A DNA stretch of 17,821 nucleotides, taken from assembly GCA_018780025.1 (NCBI GenBank), contig JADMKH010000058.1:1-17821 (forward strand), given 5' to 3'. This document shows positions 15,516 to 17,821 of this stretch, piece by piece (the stretch's first letter is position 1; each line of letters opens with the position of its first letter). The translations under genes were made by a program, and so were the position numbers. Under the pieces are notes generated by a model. That model had not been told where the DNA came from, did not search any database, and saw only the letters and a list, made by a program, of their open reading frames with translations. This DNA comes from Thiobacillus sp. (GTDB taxonomy: Bacteria; Pseudomonadota; Gammaproteobacteria; Burkholderiales; Thiobacillaceae).

Positions 15516-16157
15516 ATGAAACTGTTCGCAGCATTGTTTCCAGGCTTGCTTCTGACAACCGGCTTTTCGCATACATCCAATGCCGCAGAAAAACACTTGA
15601 TCTATATGTACGGCTGTTGCGTCAAGCAAACAAGCGGTGCCGTTGCAAAGGACTATAAAACGATCTCCCAAAAACTACGGGACTCCGGATTCAACGTGTT
15701 TTTCGAATTGCGAACTTCCGATGCCACGGATAGCGATGCGCAGGCTCAGGCATACGCCGCAAAGGTTGCCGGGTATGTACAGGAGCTACTCGCGAAAGGC
15801 ACTGCACCTGAAGACATCACTGTTAGCGGCTACTCCTTGGGTTCAATGACCGCGATGGTTGTCTCTGGCCTTATCTCCAATCCAAAAGTGAACTACGTAT
15901 TGCTGGCGGGCTGTCCGGTGAGTGTGAACATTCCTGTTGCCATCGACTATGCCAAAGTCAGTGGCCGCGTCTTGTCGATTGTGGATAGCAAAGACGATAA
16001 ATTCGGATCCTGTACTGGACGTTTACCTGGTGCAGCACCTTTCAAAGAGATTACGCTGGACTCCGGGGATGGACACAAGATTTTCCGGCTTACCGATGAA
16101 ACGAACCTCAAGCTCTGGAAAGAACCCTTGGAGAGTTGGGCCAAGGGACAACAGTAG
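15516..16157 (+). CDS. Secreted alpha/beta-hydrolase-like protein in a gene cassette
   Basis: 213-aa protein with a signal peptide (residues 1-23, LFAALFPGLLLTTGF core, likely cut at SNA-AE). The mature part has an alpha/beta-hydrolase pattern: the strand HLIYMYGCCV, a nucleophile elbow GYSLGS with Ser107, a strand YVLLAGCPV, an acidic loop VDSKDDKFG (Asp157, 160 or 161 as candidate acid) and His187 in SGDGHKIF. Cysteines at 34, 35, 133 and 166 may form disulfides outside the cytoplasm. The substrate is unknown and I do not recognise a named family. A strong AAGGAG ribosome binding site lies 6 bp before ATG 15516. The TAG stop shares its G with the first base of the attC-like site, typical of integron cassettes. 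AT-richer codon use than its neighbours suggests transfer. Confidence 0.85.
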   Translation: MKLFAALFPGLLLTTGFSHTSNAAEKHLIYMYGCCVKQTSGAVAKDYKTISQKLRDSGFNVFFELRTSDATDSDAQAQAYAAKVAGYVQELLAKGTAPEDITVSGYSLGSMTAMVVSGLISNPKVNYVLLAGCPVSVNIPVAIDYAKVSGRVLSIVDSKDDKFGSCTGRLPGAAPFKEITLDSGDGHKIFRLTDETNLKLWKEPLESWAKGQQ

Positions 16158-16211
16158 CCCAACAATGGGCTCCAGGGGACGTTAACCCTCCCCTGAACCG
16201 GGACGTTGGGC
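16157..16211 (+). other. Integron attC-like recombination site (55 bp)
   Basis: R'' GCCCAAC (16157-16163) and R' GTTGGGC (16205-16211) are perfect complements and fit the consensus RYYYAAC / GTTRRRY. Inside, CAGGGGA (16173-16179) pairs with TCCCCTG (16189-16195), giving the inner arm of a folded bottom strand with a nine-base loop. The order of elements matches short attC sites such as that of aadA: R'' then AAT, then a TCCAGGGGAC-type L'' arm, and an L' arm with CCCCTGAAC. Cleavage would fall between G16205 and T16206. It begins at the hydrolase stop codon. Against it: only one copy is seen and no integrase gene is in the window. Confidence 0.75.
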
Positions 16212-16272
16212 GCCAGATGAATCGAACAGCTAAATTGTCATACGGGGTAGCTGCTTTGCTGCTGCGCTCAGC

Positions 16273-16434
16273 ATGGCGTCGAACACAGCATGGTGGGAGG
16301 CGCACGCCAATATTGCTGCGATGCTTGGGTTTAGCATTCCGGTTTGTGTTTTGGCTGCATGGATGGCTGAGACCCAAATAGAAGATAGAAATATTTGGGG
16401 CTTCGATCTGATTTTCATTCTCCTGCCGCGATGA
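16273..16434 (+). CDS. Small hypothetical membrane protein (53 aa)
   Basis: From ATG 16273 the frame encodes 53 residues with WWEAHANIAAMLG, then one hydrophobic segment FSIPVCVLAAWMA (~20-32) and a short acidic stretch ETQIEDRN. No family is recognised. Its TGA (16432-16434) overlaps the ATG of the next ORF (ATGA), the signature of coupled translation. There is no visible ribosome binding site. A competing frame opens at ATG 16217 just after the attC site (MNRTAKLSYGVAALLL), so a frameshift joining 16217 to this frame is possible. The gene could be intact, frameshifted or spurious. Confidence 0.38.
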   Translation: MASNTAWWEAHANIAAMLGFSIPVCVLAAWMAETQIEDRNIWGFDLIFILLPR

Positions 16435-16586
16435 CTGTCGCAGCTTGGTGCGGAATAGTTGTTGGCCTGGTCACACTTGCCTTGTTTCTCTTGACTCTAT
16501 CGCACGCCATGGCGCTGGGGTTCTATCTAGGTGGAGCGCTGCTAAGTTTGTTTACCAGCATCAGAGAGGTCCGTCGCCGTGAGTAA
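16431..16586 (+). CDS. Small hypothetical membrane protein (51 aa)
   Basis: From ATG 16431 the frame encodes 51 residues: two hydrophobic segments (about 6-22 and 27-42) and a basic tail REVRRRE that would sit inside the cell by the positive-inside rule. No family is recognised. It starts within the stop of the preceding small ORF, suggesting coupled expression of a two-component membrane pair, or two halves of one decayed gene. No attC follows it before pssA, so if it is a second cassette its site has been lost. Confidence 0.42.
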   Translation: MTVAAWCGIVVGLVTLALFLLTLSHAMALGFYLGGALLSLFTSIREVRRRE

Positions 16587-16614
16587 ACATTTTCAACAAC
16601 TCAACTTGGGGAAA

Positions 16615-16626
16615 AAAGTCGACTTT
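16615..16626. repeat. 12-bp perfect palindrome
   Basis: AAAGTC followed by GACTTT, located between the accessory ORFs and the pssA stop, near the right edge of the insertion. It could be a protein-binding site or a scar; no partner copy was found in the window. Confidence 0.3.
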
Positions 16627-16692
16627 GCGCAGTGCAATTGACAAGGGTCCGGCCAGGTTGTTGTCGTGGGGTGAATCGAGACGGCAAAGGTG

Positions 16693-17313
16693 TCAGGGTT
16701 TTGGAATGTGCAGTGTCCGGCTGATCATCAAGGAGCCGGAAACCGCGAACATCAAGACGAGCGGGTGGAGTTGCCAGGAGCCCAGGTGGATCATCCCAAA
16801 CCAGAGCTGGTCGCTGATCGCACCGTAGGCTGCGGCGATGGCGATAACGATGACGAGAATGAGTGAGCTGGGGATCGGTGTGCCCTCGAAATACTTTACC
16901 TTGTCGCGGCCTTGCGCCAGGGTTTCGGCGGTGATGTTGTAGCGGGCGAGGCGGCTCACGCCGCATACCACGAAGTAGATCAGAATCAGGCGATCCCAGA
17001 GACCGTCCATGCCGACGCCATAGGCGATGGCCGCCGGCGCAATGCCGAAGGAGATCACGTCGGCCAGCGAATCCAGCTCGCGTCCCAGCAACGAGGTTTG
17101 CTGGCGCCAACGCGCGACGCTGCCATCGAAAACATCGAATACGAATGCCAGTGCAACCAGCGCGCATGCAAAAAACAGGTGCAGCACATCCGGGGTCTGC
17201 AAATAGGTCATCACGGCGAACAGCGAACCGACGCCACAGGCTGCATTGCCCAGGGTAAACCAGTCCGCGAGATGGAAGCTGCGGATCATCGAGAGATGCT
17301 TGCCTTGTTTCAT
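16693..17313 (-). CDS. pssA: CDP-diacylglycerol--serine O-phosphatidyltransferase
   Basis: 206-aa inner-membrane enzyme that makes phosphatidylserine, the precursor of phosphatidylethanolamine. The CDP-alcohol phosphotransferase motif is complete: Asp60, Asp63-Gly64, Ala67-Arg68, Gly77, Asp81 and Asp85 (in DVFDGSVARWRQQTSLLG and then RELDSLAD). The N-terminal WFTLGNAACG and the basic-aromatic KVKYFEGTPIP block are typical of the short pssA type. Five to six helices span the rest. ATG 17313 is used; Met9 is an alternative and the ribosome binding site is weak. It follows the DUF1840 gene by 27 bp on the same strand and is likely co-transcribed with it. It marks the return to housekeeping sequence after the accessory region. 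Confidence 0.95.
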   Translation of the reverse strand: MKQGKHLSMIRSFHLADWFTLGNAACGVGSLFAVMTYLQTPDVLHLFFACALVALAFVFDVFDGSVARWRQQTSLLGRELDSLADVISFGIAPAAIAYGVGMDGLWDRLILIYFVVCGVSRLARYNITAETLAQGRDKVKYFEGTPIPSSLILVIVIAIAAAYGAISDQLWFGMIHLGSWQLHPLVLMFAVSGSLMISRTLHIPKP

Positions 17314-17340
17314 GGCGCGAGATTCTTCATTCGTTTTATC

Positions 17341-17637
17341 TTATTTCCACATGACGTTGGATTCAGCCTTGGCTGCGGCAGCGAGAAGACCCATGAGCGG
17401 CAATGCGCGATGGGCCATGCTCACCAGGGGTTCGTCCGCATCCTTGTCCTCAACGGGTGGGGCGGATTTTTCTGCTTCGATGGCGGCGCTCAGGCGGCTC
17501 AGGGCCGCAGGGACATCTTTCGCCAGAATCGCGCCGGGCACGGTTGCGCTGTGCCCCATCATTTTCAGCATCGCAAGCGCAACATCCCCAAACAGGATGA
17601 TGTCAGCATAGGCATTGGTCGTAAACGTTACCAGCAT
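17341..17637 (-). CDS. DUF1840 family protein
   Basis: 98-aa small soluble protein of unknown function, of a type found mainly in betaproteobacteria. Family marks are the opening MLVTFTTNAYADIILFGDVA, LAMLKMMGHSATVPGAILA, the linker with EKSAPPVEDKDADEP, and the C-terminal SMAHRALPLMGLL followed by AAAKAESNVMWK. A clear GAGGAG ribosome binding site (complement of 17643-17648) supports the ATG at 17637. It is the upstream gene of a probable two-gene unit with pssA. A functional tie to phospholipid synthesis is not indicated by sequence. Confidence 0.85.
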   Translation of the reverse strand: MLVTFTTNAYADIILFGDVALAMLKMMGHSATVPGAILAKDVPAALSRLSAAIEAEKSAPPVEDKDADEPLVSMAHRALPLMGLLAAAAKAESNVMWK

Positions 17638-17821
17638 ATCGGACTCCTCAAGTGAATAATGGGTTTCTTGTGACGCATTTGCTGCAATTGATCAACATGC
17701 GCCCACCGCTTTTCAGTCATCTTCTTCAGCTTTTTGCCTTAGGGACGCGCTGATTATTGATCCGGCATCAGTAGTGTCCGGTTAACGCACAAATTCCCGA
17801 GCCAAGATTGAGTATTGGCGC
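17638..17821. other. Intergenic region upstream of DUF1840 gene; possible insertion-sequence end
   Basis: No gene is seen in these 184 bp. The segment 17770-17785 reads TAGTGTCCGGTTAAC, which resembles terminal sequences of some IS4-like elements from memory. It lies at the window edge, so any transposase would be to the right. A minus-strand promoter for the DUF1840 gene must also be here but no convincing -35/-10 pair is apparent. Confidence 0.3.

Larger units (their letters stand above)
15226..16692. mobile_element. Accessory insertion between pgm remnant and pssA, containing an integron-type cassette
   Basis: This stretch separates the broken pgm from housekeeping pssA. It holds a ~280-bp unassigned leader, one secreted hydrolase gene with an attC-like site, and two tiny membrane ORFs. 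By eye its base composition is more AT-rich than the flanking genes. No integron integrase, transposase or second attC is visible. Exact ends are unknown: the left limit is set by loss of pgm homology and the right by the pssA stop. Confidence 0.45.

Noticed and set aside
15240..15671. 143-codon minus-strand ORF overlapping the hydrolase start
   Set aside because: No ribosome binding site or recognisable domain, and it is antisense to a gene with signal peptide and strong ribosome binding site.
16590..16660. Second attC site closing the small-ORF cassette
   Set aside because: CAAC-like and TTGGGG pieces are present but no complementary R''/R' pair with consensus GTTRRRY.
17684..17700. TTGATCAACATG upstream of DUF1840 as an FNR/ANR box
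   Set aside because: The second half-site does not fit TTGAT-N4-ATCAA.
1..17821. CRISPR array, tRNA or rRNA genes
   Set aside because: No regularly spaced repeats, no tRNA T-arm motif and no rRNA-like sequence were seen on either strand.

Overview
The window looks like a chromosomal segment of a GC-rich betaproteobacterium, probably from the Nitrosomonadales (Thiobacillus, Sulfuricella or Gallionella-like groups). This rests on protein similarity by eye, on the mix of housekeeping genes (tesA/ybbA/ybbP block, trhO, yaeQ, pssA, a DUF1840 gene) and on codon use. I could not run a search, so the exact taxon is open.

Layout: 1-1091 (-) is an MFS transporter running off the left edge. Divergent from it are a Lon-like ATP-dependent protease (1235-3676 +), a YbaK-type aminoacyl-tRNA deacylase (3758-4240 +), a membrane-anchored retropepsin-like aspartic protease (4340-4924 +), a cold-shock protein with its own promoter, long leader and terminator (5064-5270 +) and YaeQ (5367-5909 +). 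A SAM-dependent methyltransferase (5923-6801 -) converges on yaeQ and is divergent from trhO (6900-7646 +). Next come a small cysteine-rich YkgJ-family protein (7700-7999 -) and the ABC pair ybbP-ybbA (8035-11294 -), divergent from tesA (11323-11949 +). TesA overlaps a YchJ-like SEC-C protein (11946-12329 +). Alpha-glucan phosphorylase glgP (12430-14982 -) ends at a terminator facing that pair.

The most unusual part is 15016-16692. Immediately upstream of glgP, in the same orientation, lies only the last ~70 codons of phosphoglucomutase, closed by an in-frame stop: a pgm remnant of what was probably a pgm-glgP glycogen-breakdown operon. Beyond the break is an accessory stretch with a secreted alpha/beta-hydrolase-like protein whose stop codon runs directly into a 55-bp site with every hallmark of an integron attC. 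This is followed by two tiny overlapping membrane ORFs. No integrase and no second attC are visible, so it reads as a solitary or relic gene cassette. Normal housekeeping sequence resumes with pssA and a DUF1840 gene (both -). The last ~70 bases carry a motif that may be the end of an insertion sequence.

Functional themes: protein and RNA quality control (Lon-like protease, tRNA deacylase, trhO, cold-shock protein), envelope and lipid work (ybbAP, tesA, pssA) and glycogen mobilisation (glgP with a broken pgm). A short dispersed repeat seems to have been absorbed in frame into the N-terminus of YbbP.
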